Source of the DNA: Clavulina sp. PMI_390
Taxonomy: Eukaryota > Basidiomycota > Agaricomycetes > Cantharellales > Hydnaceae
Assembly (NCBI GenBank): GCA_015039315.1
Contig: WIDE01000008.1
Location: forward strand, 424,721-488,720
Length of the DNA: 64,000 nt
Direction of reading: 5' to 3'
Positions 48,441-58,787 of the stretch are shown here, in pieces. The position numbers were made by a program, and so were the translations under genes. Positions within the stretch are counted from its first letter, which is position 1, and each line of letters opens with the position of its first letter. The notes beneath the pieces were generated by a model. The model was not told where the DNA came from. It ran no database searches and saw only the letters and a program-made list of their open reading frames with translations.

Positions 48441-50451
48441 TCAGTGTGAAGGATTAGGAACCTGCTGAGGGCCCGTCGTACGGCAGCAAGCTGACTCAGG
48501 AGGGCACGCGCTGGGTGGGCACGCGAGAAGGCAGTCGTTTTCTGCCACAACCTTGGCAAAGAAAAAGCTTCAATCAACGCAGTCCATTCAGTGATCAGGA
48601 ATGAGGGACATTTACCGTTGGTGATGCCGACGTGCTCTCATCCTCATTCTCAGGTTGAATCGTGCATGAGTGGATGTTGTACTCGTGCAAAACCTCTCGG
48701 ATGTCCGACTGGATGCGCATGTACTCAGCATCGCGCGCAACGCGGATGTGCACAGAGGCGATAATCTTTTGCTCCGAGAGCTGCCATACGTGGAGCTCGT
48801 GGAGTGATGCCACACCACGCACACGGCGGATGTCCTCACGCAGATCCTCCAAAGCGACGGAAGTCGGAACCCCTTGTAGCAATATGAATGAAGCGCTTTT
48901 CACTATGGGTAAAAGAAAGAACAATGCAGTCAGGTGGCCTTCATTTGTGTCAGAGTTCATAGCCGGTGCTCACCGAGGGGCAATGCGGAGGTGAAAATAA
49001 TGACTGTAATGACCAGACTAATAATGGGGTCGCTCAAGAACCTCCGTTTCCACTCTGTCAGCCAGATGATCAAACCCGACGCAATGACACCAACATTGCC
49101 CAGCGCATCGCCAAGAACGTGGAGCAGGAGGGCATGCATATTCATGGATCCATGAGAATGACCGTGACCAACCCTAGTATTGCCGTACCCGTTTGCGGCG
49201 AGAGTTTCCTCATGTATTTCAGATTGGCTGGGTCGTTGGTTATGGTAATTGCGATTGTGCGAATGCGAATGGGGACGGCTCAATGGGTGAGTTGGTGAAG
49301 GGAGTTTGCCATCAATACCAATGACGACTGCGTCCTCAGGCACCGATCGATCTTGAGGACCGGCAATCGCGCTATGAACGCTGCTCGACGAATGGAGGCG
49401 GCTTTGGGATGATGAGCGATTATATCCAGCCTGCTCCGCAGCATGCACCACATTCGCTCGGCTCTGAGCGGGGTGGCCGTAAAAAACTATGCATGATATA
49501 TCATGAGAAACCTCTGAGGCATTTCATCTCAGTTATTGGATAAGATGATCCTTACCAGGACTGGGGTCGTGCTGAGGGGACATAACGCTATCAGCGGAAG
49601 GAATAGGAGCTGGTGTAGTCTCGTTCAGAGGTCCATTTGGATTACTGGAGCTATTTGCCCCTTTCCCAGCTTCAGACTTATGTCCATGGTCGTGTGAAGC
49701 CCCATGTTCTACAATCGGAAACGTATGGATGGGCCGGGTAGGCGAGTCAAGGACAAGCTATTGGGAGCGATTTTGGGATACATACCATGGAAAAGGAAAA
49801 GGCCTAGAATGTTAGATGCAAGACCCAGTGACCCCACGATGACGACGAGTTTGGGATTGCTGATTTCTTTGGAATAAGGGTAAGGACGGTCGTAGGAAGT
49901 TTCATATGCGCAGACGGGTGCGTACCCGGCACGGAAAAGAAGCGTACGATGGCCTCCAAAAAGATGGATAAACATAGAGCAAGAAGGAAGACACCATTCA
50001 CAAGGGCAGCAAGGATTTCTGCACGATGCCAGCCGTAAGAGTATTTGGAAGTAGGTGTGTTGGTAGAAACCTATGTTGGAGGGAGGGTTAATGACTACTG
50101 AGTCACTACGGGATCCATGGCAGATTTGCGCCCATTTAGACCATTCGCGTCGAACCTTAATTGCGTAGAGAGCGACCATAAGACTCAAGACATCACTACA
50201 GTGCGTTTATATACGGGTAAGGAGATACGTGCGGGAGGCGGGCTGGGCGTCTTACTTAAGCATATGGAAGGCGTCGGCGACCAGGGCGAGCGATCCCACC
50301 TGTATCGAGTCTGCGGTTTGGGCAAATGAGACCTCAGAAAGAAGCGTGGGGACCTCACAGTATATCCGACGACAAGCTCGGTCACCATAAACATCGAATC
50401 GATAATGAGTAGTGTCCATATACGGGCCGAACGAGAAAACGTGAAGGCCAT
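48441..50451 (-). CDS. CDF zinc transporter (ZRC1/COT1 type), copy 1
   Basis: Zn2+/H+ antiporter, probably of the vacuolar membrane, that removes zinc from the cytosol. Start 50,451 (MAFTFSRSARIWTLLIIDSM), stop 48,441. TM2 metal site: ADAFHMLNDVLSL across an intron; TM5 metal site: LLHVLGDALGNVGV. The cytoplasmic C-terminal domain reads LREDIRRVRGVASLHELHVW, then a last exon with a Cys-rich tail (CLLACPPSACPPE, then CC). The His-rich loop before TM5 is reduced here (RPHSHSHNRNYHNQRPSQS) compared with copy 2. An intron (about 48,555-48,615) separates the Cys-rich tail. Confidence 0.9.
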
Positions 50452-51031
50452 GATGAGGAGGGATTGTTGTTATTACTTATTGATGGTTGACTGTTGAGTG
50501 CAGAAACACACCACAACAGTCTATCTGGGTCGGAATTATTCGCCCGTGGATTGATTCCTTTCGTTGCTTGTCCTCGTGCCGGTCATCACGTTTCTGTAAT
50601 GTAGGGCCACTTGATGGGTCATAAGAAAGATGCCATCTCACTCTAGCATCTATATCTGAGCTCGAGAATTGCGATCAACGCCAGTGTGAATTAGTCGGCA
50701 AAAAAAGGTCCATTATCGTACAATAATACTATCTAGGCTGAGAATAGTGCTCGCCTTTGCTACATGCTATCGGCAAAGGCTCGCTGATGGTTTCGGATGA
50801 TATAACAGTGCTGAAGTGAGGTGGGGAGGACAAGAGGTGGCCAGTGAGATGGCAACAGTAAAGGAAAGGTCGAGGGTAGAGAGAGTGAAAGAGCGAAGAA
50901 TTAGGCTAGCAGCAACAACGTATGGAAAAGTTCATGATCGTAATGCGAGGTTTTATCTAGTGCGAGCCTGAGAGGCTGTTCGCGCGAGATGGTGATGCTG
51001 AACGAGCGAAAGTATTCGTCAGTTGGAAGAA
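50452..51031. other. Intergenic region between zinc transporter copies
   Basis: No gene. Mostly the duplicated 3' flank of the sugar transporter locus, so it is a by-product of the tandem duplication. Confidence 0.6.
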
Positions 51032-53110
51032 CTAAGGACGTGCTGATGAACCAAACGTACGACAGCAAGCTGAGTCAGGAGGGCATGCACTTCCAGCCGG
51101 GCACGCAAGAAGACAGTGATTTTCTCCCGCAACCTTAGAAGCATGGCAAAGAAATTCATGAGCGCAATCATTCAGTAATCAGGAACAATCAGAACATACC
51201 GTTGTCGATGCCGATTTGCTCTCGTCCTCATACTCGGGTTGAATCGTGCACGAGTGGATATTGTAATCATGCAAAACCTCCCGGATGTCCGACTGGATAC
51301 GCATGTACTCGGCATCGCGCGCGACGCAAATGTGCACAGAGGCGATAATCTTTTGCTCTGACAGCTGCCAGACATGGAGCTCATGGAGTGACGCCACACC
51401 ACGCACACGGCGGATGTCCTCACGCAGATCCTCCAAAGCGACGGAAGTCGGAACCCCTTGCAGTAAGATGAATGATGCGCTTTTCACTATGGACCAGAAT
51501 AGAAAGAACATGCTGTCAGATGAGCTTCATTAAGGCGGAGTTCATAACGGGCGCTCACCAAGGGGCAATGCGGAGGAGAAAATAATAACTGTAATGACCA
51601 GACTAATAATGGGGTCGCTCAAGTACTTCCATTTCCATTCTGTCAGCCAGATGATCAGACCCGATGCAATGACACCAACATTGCCCAGCGCATCGCCAAG
51701 AACGTGGAGCAGGAGGGCATGCATATTCATGGATCCATGAGAATGACCATGACTAGCCCTAGTGTTGCCGTAACCGTTTGCCGCGAGAGTTTCCTCATGG
51801 ATCTCGGAGTGACTGTGACTGTGGCTATGGTCATTGTGGTCATGATCATGACTGTGGTTGTGTTCATGACCGGTGGAGTGGTCATGCGAGTGCGAGTGTG
51901 AGTGAGGACGGGTTGATGGACGAGCCGTCGATGGTGAAGGGAGTTCGTCATCGATGTCAATGACAACTGCGTCTTCAGGCATCGATCGACCTTGAGGACC
52001 AGCGATCACACCATGAACGCTGCTCGACGAACGGAGGCGGCTTTGCGATGGTGAGCGATTATACCCGGCTTGCTCCGCAGCATGGACCACGTTCGCCCGG
52101 CTTTGAGCGGGGTGGCCGTAATGAACTACATATAATACACCATGAGAAACCTCTGAGGCACTTGATCTCAGTTATCAGATAACGATTATCCTTACCAGGA
52201 CTGGCGTCATGGCGGGGAGACATGGCGCGATCAGCAGAAGGAATAAGAAGTGGTGTAGTCTCGTTCAAAGGTCCATTTGTGTTGCTGGAGCTGTTCACCC
52301 CTTTCGGAGCTTCGGACTCGTCATGGTCATGACCATGATCGTGCGAAGCCCCATGTTCTACAGTCGGAAAAGTATGGACGGGTTGGTCAGGTGAGACCAG
52401 GGTAAGCTATAGGGGGGATTTTTTGGGATACGTACCATGGAAAAGGAAAAGGCCTAGAATGTTAGACGCAAGACCCAATGATCCCACGACGACGACGAGT
52501 TTGGGGTTGCTGATTTCTGTAGGACTACAGGTAAGGATGGCTGTGGGAAATTTCGTGTGCGCATACGAATGCGCACCGGGTACGGAAAAGAAGCGCACGA
52601 TGGCCTCCAAGAAGATAGACAAGCATAGGGCAAGAAGGAAGACGCCGTTCACAAGGGCAGCAAGGATTTCTGCACGGTGCCAGCCGTAAGAGTATTTGGA
52701 CGTCGGTGTGTTGGTAGAGACCTAGGTTGGAGGCAGGGTTAATAGTTGCTGAGTCACTGCGGGATCCGAGGCAGATTTGCGTCCCATTGAGACCATTCGC
52801 GAACCTTGATTGCGTAGAGAGCGACGACAAGACTCAAGACATCACTAGAGCGCATTGATATATGCGTAAGAAGGCACGTGGGAGATGCGAACTGGGCGTC
52901 TTACTTGAGCATATGGAAGGCATCTGCGACCAGAGCGAGCGATCCCACCTACGTCGTGTGTGCGACTTGAGCGAATGAGACTAGGGAAAAAGCCACGGAG
53001 ACCTCACAGTGTATCCGACAACGAGCTCAATCATCAAAAATATCGAATCGATGATGAGCAGCGTCCATATCCGCGCCGAACGAGAAAACGTGAAGCCCAT
53101 GATGACAGAG
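50550..53110. repeat. Tandem duplication unit, zinc transporter copy 2
   Basis: Partner of 47,755-50,460; the two are directly adjacent, separated by under 100 nt. Confidence 0.8.
51032..53100 (-). CDS. CDF zinc transporter (ZRC1/COT1 type), copy 2
   Basis: Start 53,100 (MGFTFSRSARIWTLLIIDSI), stop 51,032. It has the same domain order as copy 1: FHMLNDVLSL in TM2, GWHRAEILAALVNGVFLLAL, LLHVLGDALGNVGVIASGLI in TM5, and the C-terminal domain LHELHVWQLSEQKIIASVHI with a Cys-rich tail (CLLACPAGSACPPDSACC). Unlike copy 1 it keeps a long His/Asp/Ser loop (about 51,790-51,905) with many HSHSH and HDHD pairs, the usual cytosolic Zn-binding or sensing loop of this family. Probably the better-conserved member of the pair. 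Confidence 0.92.
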
Positions 53111-53564
53111 GGGGAAATTGTTGTTGACTGTTGACTGATAAACACGCGACAACATGCTATCTACTTTATAGAGTGCCCGCGGACTCGTTTCTTGGAATGT
53201 TTCAGAACGTAGACAGCATGCGCAATATCAAGGCGGAAAATCGATGCCATCTAATCTTCCATTTGGAGCAAGGCTGATTATCAAATCCCTGACACAGCCC
53301 AGTCCTGACATTGAGTGCCTAAGCGATACTGTCCAAGCGATAGGTGCATTCTGACTGCCTCAGCTGCTGCGCTCTGTCTACTCTCCTGACTCTGGATATA
53401 CTCTGGACATGTTCCGCCTAAAGTGTTCCTGCGACGTCACTGCGCGCAGAGCACAGCCTGAGCTGCTCCACCGACGTCAACATCCAATAAGCGCAGTCCG
53501 TCCAATGCATATATATTCACCAACAGTGCAAGACCAGGAATCCAACTTCATCTTTCCCTCAATC
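53101..53564. other. Intergenic region
   Basis: Divergent upstream region of zinc transporter copy 2 and the CYSTM-like gene. ATATATTC lies at about 53,510. No gene seen. Confidence 0.4.
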
Positions 53565-53955
53565 ATGACTAAACACCACCACCAATACGCTGGCGCTCCT
53601 CCGCCTTACTACGGTGAACCCAAACGACGTGAGACATCCTTCCTTTGGCGCAACACAATTCTATAGGTTATCATATTGACATTGCACTCTCAGATCATCG
53701 TAGGAACCACCAGCAACCCTACCAAAACCAGCCTTACTACGGGAGCCCTAATCCTAACGTTGTCTACGTTCAAGGTCCTCCGCGTCATGGGCGTCGACGC
53801 AGGAACGGAAGCGGGCCAGGAGCCTGTGGCATGTTCTTCGGAGCGTGAGTAGCTATTTCATCTCCAGTTGTTCTGGGACAGCTCACTGATAATTTCCGAT
53901 TAGATTATGCGGGTGCTTGACAGGTCTCCTATGTTGCCCATGCCTAATCCTCTGA
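53565..53955 (+). CDS. Small CYSTM-like protein
   Basis: Three exons (53565-53628, 53694-53844, 53904-53955) encode about 88 residues. The front is His/Tyr/Pro/Gln-rich (QYAGAPPPYYGE, QPYQNQPYYG), followed by a basic RHGRRRRNG. The C-terminus is a hydrophobic Cys-rich segment, GACGMFFGALCGCLTGLL followed by CCPCLIL. This is the layout of CYSTM (cysteine-rich transmembrane module) proteins, tail-anchored and linked to stress or metal tolerance in yeast and plants. Metal relevance next to zinc transporters is suggestive only. Confidence 0.75.
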
Positions 53956-54378
53956 GTAACGAGGTTATCTGGACTTGTATACCCCTCTCCCCTTTACTGT
54001 TGCTTTGATCGGACTCCTTGCTTGTAACACCACTCCGATCCCTTCAAATAATCCAATCCATAATTTGTTTCTTATTTGGATGTACCCCCTACAAACTCGC
54101 TGATGCTGAAACACAATCGATGAACTGGTCTGCCGGTATTAGTACCAGCTGTGGAACCTTGGTCACTCACAATAAGCAATATGAGGCAAATGGTGTAAAT
54201 AGCATACGGAAAATTGATGAATGATGATTATACGAGAGTGAGGTCCATGATGATGTGTAATAAGAATTAGTGGATCGCAAACCAGATACCCAGAGTCAAA
54301 ATTTTAGGGAAAAAAAAAAAAAGCAAAGAGGCAAGGTCATATGGGGAAGAGAGAAAGGAGTTTTTTGGGACGGCATTA
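53956..54378. other. Intergenic region
   Basis: Convergent 3' ends of the CYSTM-like gene and the next minus-strand gene. An A-run at about 54,309-54,322 is the only notable point. Confidence 0.4.
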
Positions 54379-57300
54379 TCATTCATGGTCCATTACCCCA
54401 CCCTCTACGCCCTTCCGCCAATTATCAACGCGCGAGATCTTTGCCTGATCAGCGGGGTTAGGTACCGGAGCGACAGCCATCGGCATCGGCATACCCATGG
54501 GGGGCATCCCCATTGGAACTCCCATCATGCTACCTGGTCCTGTCATCTGCGGCGCCATGAACGAGCCCGCAGACCCCATTCCCATACCCATCGGGCCCAT
54601 GTTCATGCCCATTGGCCCACCAAACGCACCGAAGCTCGCCATCGAGCTCCGCGCCATGTGCTGCATGTACATCTGCTGTTGCTGCTGTGCGCTCTGCTGC
54701 TGCATGAGGGTCGGGAAGCTGGATGGAGGGGCGTTACCGGCGGGAGCTGCGCCACCAGGTGCCACACTGTAACGAAGGCCGAGTGGCTTTTCATCCTCAT
54801 CTTCATCGTCGTCATCTCCGGCAGCTGGTGCAGGCGATGGTCCCGTAGAGGGGTTGGGAACAGAGGCAGATGGCATATTGAATGATGACGGGAACATGGT
54901 TGAGGCTCGCAAACCAAGTGGAACGTTATCCTCGTCAGAATCGTCATCATTAGAGGTAGGTTTGGGTGCAGAAGGTGCGGGGGAAAGCTGAGCTTTTGGT
55001 TTGAGCGTGACGAGGGGAGCATCTTCGTCGGAATCATCCGCTGGAGGCTGTGGAGGCCGCATGAAGACACTCGCGCGAACTTGAGTAAGAGGCAAGTCTT
55101 CATCTTCCTCATCGTCATCCATCACAGGTGCTAGTGCAGAGTTAAGCCCAGCAAATGAGCCCCTCCCGGAACCCGAAGCGACAAGGCCTGGTCGCGAGAG
55201 GGACCCAGCGGGTGTCATAGCGCTATTAGAATTAGGCGTCACAGCACGAGAACCATCATCTTCGTCATCCGATCCACCAGCAAACCAACCCTTAACTCCT
55301 AGGGTAGCAGTGCTAGTCCGTCGTCGCTCTTTAGTGGCTTTGGTCGCGCCGAACTCTGCCATGTCGTCTTCATCGTCTTGTACAGGAGCAGGTCGCGGAC
55401 GTCCGCTTGTGGAGACGCGCGAGATATCTGGGAGCACAGGAGCTCCAGGACTCGGAGGAGCACCCGGTGAGGTAGCCTCATCACCACCAGGACTGGTAGG
55501 AGTACCCTCTGCACCAGGCTTACGCTTGCTGCCCTTCTTCCCTTTCTTCCCACCCGCATAGGCTTCAGCAAACGCCCTCTTTTCCTCTTCCTCTCGTAGC
55601 CGCTCCGCTGCCGCCTCTTCTTCTTCAGCCTGTTTTATTCGTTCAAGCTTGGAGACTTCTTTCTCCCAAAGCGTGTCGACGCCGAACACGGAGGCACGCG
55701 GTTTCATGCCCGGTCTCCCTGGCGAGAGAGCACCACCACCCATACCAGGTTTGGATTCGTCGAAGGTGAGAAGAGGGCCTTTTGAGGCGCGTTTGTCACC
55801 AGGACGCAGAGGACGGCCAGCCTTGTTTTGATCAGCTGTCTCACGAATCGGGCGGCCTTGATTATCGACGACAGCAATCTGAGGCATATCGAAGGACGCG
55901 GGGTCGATTAGGGTACTCTTGCGCTGCAGCCCAGCCCCAGATGCAGATGGCTTAGAACGCTCCATCATCGAGGGTCGGTTATCGCCAGTGAAGACCCTAA
56001 AAGAATGAGGAAAGTAAGGTTGCAGCACCTACTCGCTAGGATAACATATAGTGAGGATGAGGATATATTTACCGTCTCTTCCCCTTGATCTCTGCTTTTC
56101 TCGCCTCCAAGGCGTCCATCAAGCTTTTCCCCATTAACTTGCCTGTTGGATGATGCATCTCGTTATATGCATTCTCAATCTCCCGTTCATCTTCCTCGTA
56201 CACCTCAATCTTCTCCCCATCCTGCGTTGCACGCTGCATGCGTCCCTCTATGTCCTGGTACGATACATCGCGCTGGCCATCAATACCCGCGAGCGTGTTT
56301 CGGAACATGAGCTGCGAGGTGGACATGCTCATACGTGGGTTTGGTGCGAGGAGCTCGGAAAGGCCACCCTCAGGTGGTACACCAGGTGCGCCAAGGGCCA
56401 TTGTAGGCGGGCGCGCGCCCATGCTAGGACGCCCAGTACCTGGTCCGAGGCCGGCCTGATTGAGCACCGAGTTGGTCGAGCGGAAACCAACTGGTAGAGG
56501 TCGGTCACCTGTCGAGTCTGCGAAACCGCCTCCGCGGCGTCTCAGCTCATCTGCAGTGGGGTCAGGATCGTTGTTTCTGTCACGCAATGGGCTAGGCATG
56601 ATGAGAACTTTGGGACGCATCAGTTCGAGACGGGAGAGCCGCCGGTCGGCATTTTCAGCGACAGAAAGCGAGGTGGGGAACTGGGAGTTGCGATTTCCAG
56701 CCTCCGCAATACCTGTCATGACGGAGGGAGCGCCTGTACCAGTCATTCCGGCAACACTACGGCCATCGAAATCATCGAGAACACCGTCCTCAGTAACACG
56801 GAGAGCCTTTGCACGGGCATCGTTCAGCTCGTCGTTAGAGATCCACGAACCGCCTGACAGCGTGCGGGAGCGACGCGCTGCCTTTGGATCGAATTTGGAC
56901 ATTCGTTCAGGAGGAGGAAGCGGCACTGCAAAAGCATTGTCTTCATCGGCAAGCATATCTAATGCAGAAGCAGGTCGTGACGATGGAAGTGGAGTGACCA
57001 AGGGTCCAATCGTCGAACGAGAGTGGGGTCGTGGAGGGGGTGGAATGAGAGGAGTGGGATCGGCTCCAGTCATCTCACCAAACTCATCGGGCATAGCAAT
57101 GGTATGGCGGCGGGCAGGCCCAGCAAGGGGGAAAGTGGCCGCAACTGCATCAGCAGAAGATGGTTCATGTCCGTCGAGGTAGAGATGTCTTCCTATGTCT
57201 CCGTACACTGTCGCTGACCGGGCAGCAGCAGCAGCATTTGAAGGACGGCGACGAGGTGGGAGCTGGGTGAGAGCTGAGTGGTCGTTCTCTGTAGATTGGG

Positions 57301-57871
57301 GGCTATAGGGATTAGGAAGGTTGTCTAGATGCTCTGATGCGGGGCGCAATCGAGCGGGGCCGGATCGTTTTGTGGGGCGAGGGACAGCTTTGCCCTTGTT
57401 TTCGGGTTTGGGGGGCATGAGTGAGTCAAGGCCCCACGAAGTGAGGTCCACGTCCTCATCTTCATCTTCTTCGTTTTGGTATTCTTCATCATCGTCGTCC
57501 TCCCCTCGCTCAGCGCGCTGGAAATACTCCTCGCCCTGATCACGGAGGATGTCCAAGCTTCGTCGGGTCTCTCGTGAGCGTCTGGATGGGTATCCAGAAG
57601 CACCATCATGCGGCGAAACAGGGCTCATCAACCCCGCATCGGCGTCTGAAGGTAGGGCGACAGACAAGTAGTTCTTGCTTCGCTTGGGCTCTGGTAAATC
57701 CTCGTAGTCCATCACGCTCTGTGGTTTCGGAATAGGACCTGACTTGCGCAAGTGAGCAAAGATGGCACTTTCCTGCGCAGAGCGCTGCACATTAGTGGGA
57801 TCTTCAGGGTCGTTGTCATATTCGATGAGGGCAGCAGCGAGTGCGATTCGGGAGAATGCTGGCGGAGGCAT
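54379..57871 (-). CDS. Large disordered fungal protein, function unknown
   Basis: Two exons (57,871-56,073 and 55,996-54,379) join in frame as GKR|RVFTGDNRPS, about 1,140 residues. The N-terminus is ordered-looking (SRIALAAALIEYDNDPED, AIFAHLRKSGPIPKP). An acidic run (about 57,450-57,510) precedes DLTSWGLDSLMPPKP, and a segment near 56,100-56,300 reads MFRNTLAGIDGQRDVSY and YNEMHHPTGKLMGKSLMDAL. The second exon has a Glu/Ala/Arg coiled-coil-like stretch (about 55,560-55,650), several DEED/DDSDED acidic clusters each followed by a PL.LR or PLGLR motif, and a Met/Gly/Pro-rich end. The repeated acidic-PLGLR motif suggests multivalent binding. No family recognised. Confidence 0.7.
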
Positions 57872-58787
57872 CCTAGCAAGCTGAAGCTATCGCCGACGTG
57901 GCGAAAATAGCGGGCGGATGAACAGAAGAAGGGTCTAAGATCCTGTTTAGGATATTTTGGCTGGAATCAAGAAGTCCCCGACTCAAGAAATGCGGAGCAA
58001 GGAGCGCCTGGTGTTGCGGCGTACAGTGGTGTCAAGGTGTGACAGAGTCAACAAGTCACAGGCAAAACTCAACTCAACGCGGTTGAACGTCAAAAAGGAG
58101 ATGAGGTAAAAATAATTCCTTCGTGGATCACAAATGGTCGGCATGGAATACAAATACTGTGTAATGGCACTTATTGTATATGATGACGTATCGCTGAGAG
58201 ATTCCGGTCGCCAAGAAACAAGATATTGTGCATATGCGCATGATAGAACCGTTATTCGCCTGCGTTGGGGCCTGTGACTTATGTCAAGAAAGTTTCGGGA
58301 CGACAAGGGGAAGTGAGAATGTGAATGAGATTAAGCTATCAAGGAGTGAAGCATTGGTCCACTACATGTACTGCTACCAGTAAGTTAGGGCCCAAAAAGA
58401 AAACTAACATTGAAGAAAATAGGAAGCAATGAGCGAGTGGGTATGTTGAAATCATTGGTATGGATTACGGGCAAATGTTAGCGCAAAGGGAAAACAAGAA
58501 GAGATAAATTGAACCAATCCATCCATAAACAAACGACGATCGGCAAGTGGCAAGACGGATCACTGGCTGGGGAGGGGATGGGATGAATGGGTAGGGGAGT
58601 GTAGCCAAATGCCACAACTAAAAGGAAGCATCAAGATTGCAGCAGGCGCGGTAGATAGCGACGCAGGCACAGTCCACACCAAGAAAACAGATAAAGCGGC
58701 ATATGCTGGGGTTGGGGGAGAGAAGTAAGAGATTCAAAACGACCAAAGAAGGCAAGAAAGAAAGAAGAGGCGTTTGTTTCGAGTTTG
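57872..58787. other. Intergenic region
   Basis: Between two minus-strand genes. It holds the promoter of the disordered-protein gene and the 3' flank of the BTB/CAP-Gly gene; no further gene is supported. Confidence 0.4.

Larger units (their letters stand above)
47755..50460. repeat. Tandem duplication unit, zinc transporter copy 1 (contains gap)
   Basis: Matches 50,550-53,110: left-hand flank with CTCGTGC, CACGTTTCTGTAATGTAGGGC, TTGATGGGT and ATAACAGTGCT, then the minus-strand transporter gene. The left-hand flank is itself the 3' flank of sugar transporter 2. Confidence 0.8.

Noticed and set aside
56460..57182. Long plus-strand frame opposite the disordered-protein gene
   Set aside because: Antisense shadow of a long, compositionally biased minus-strand exon; no motif.
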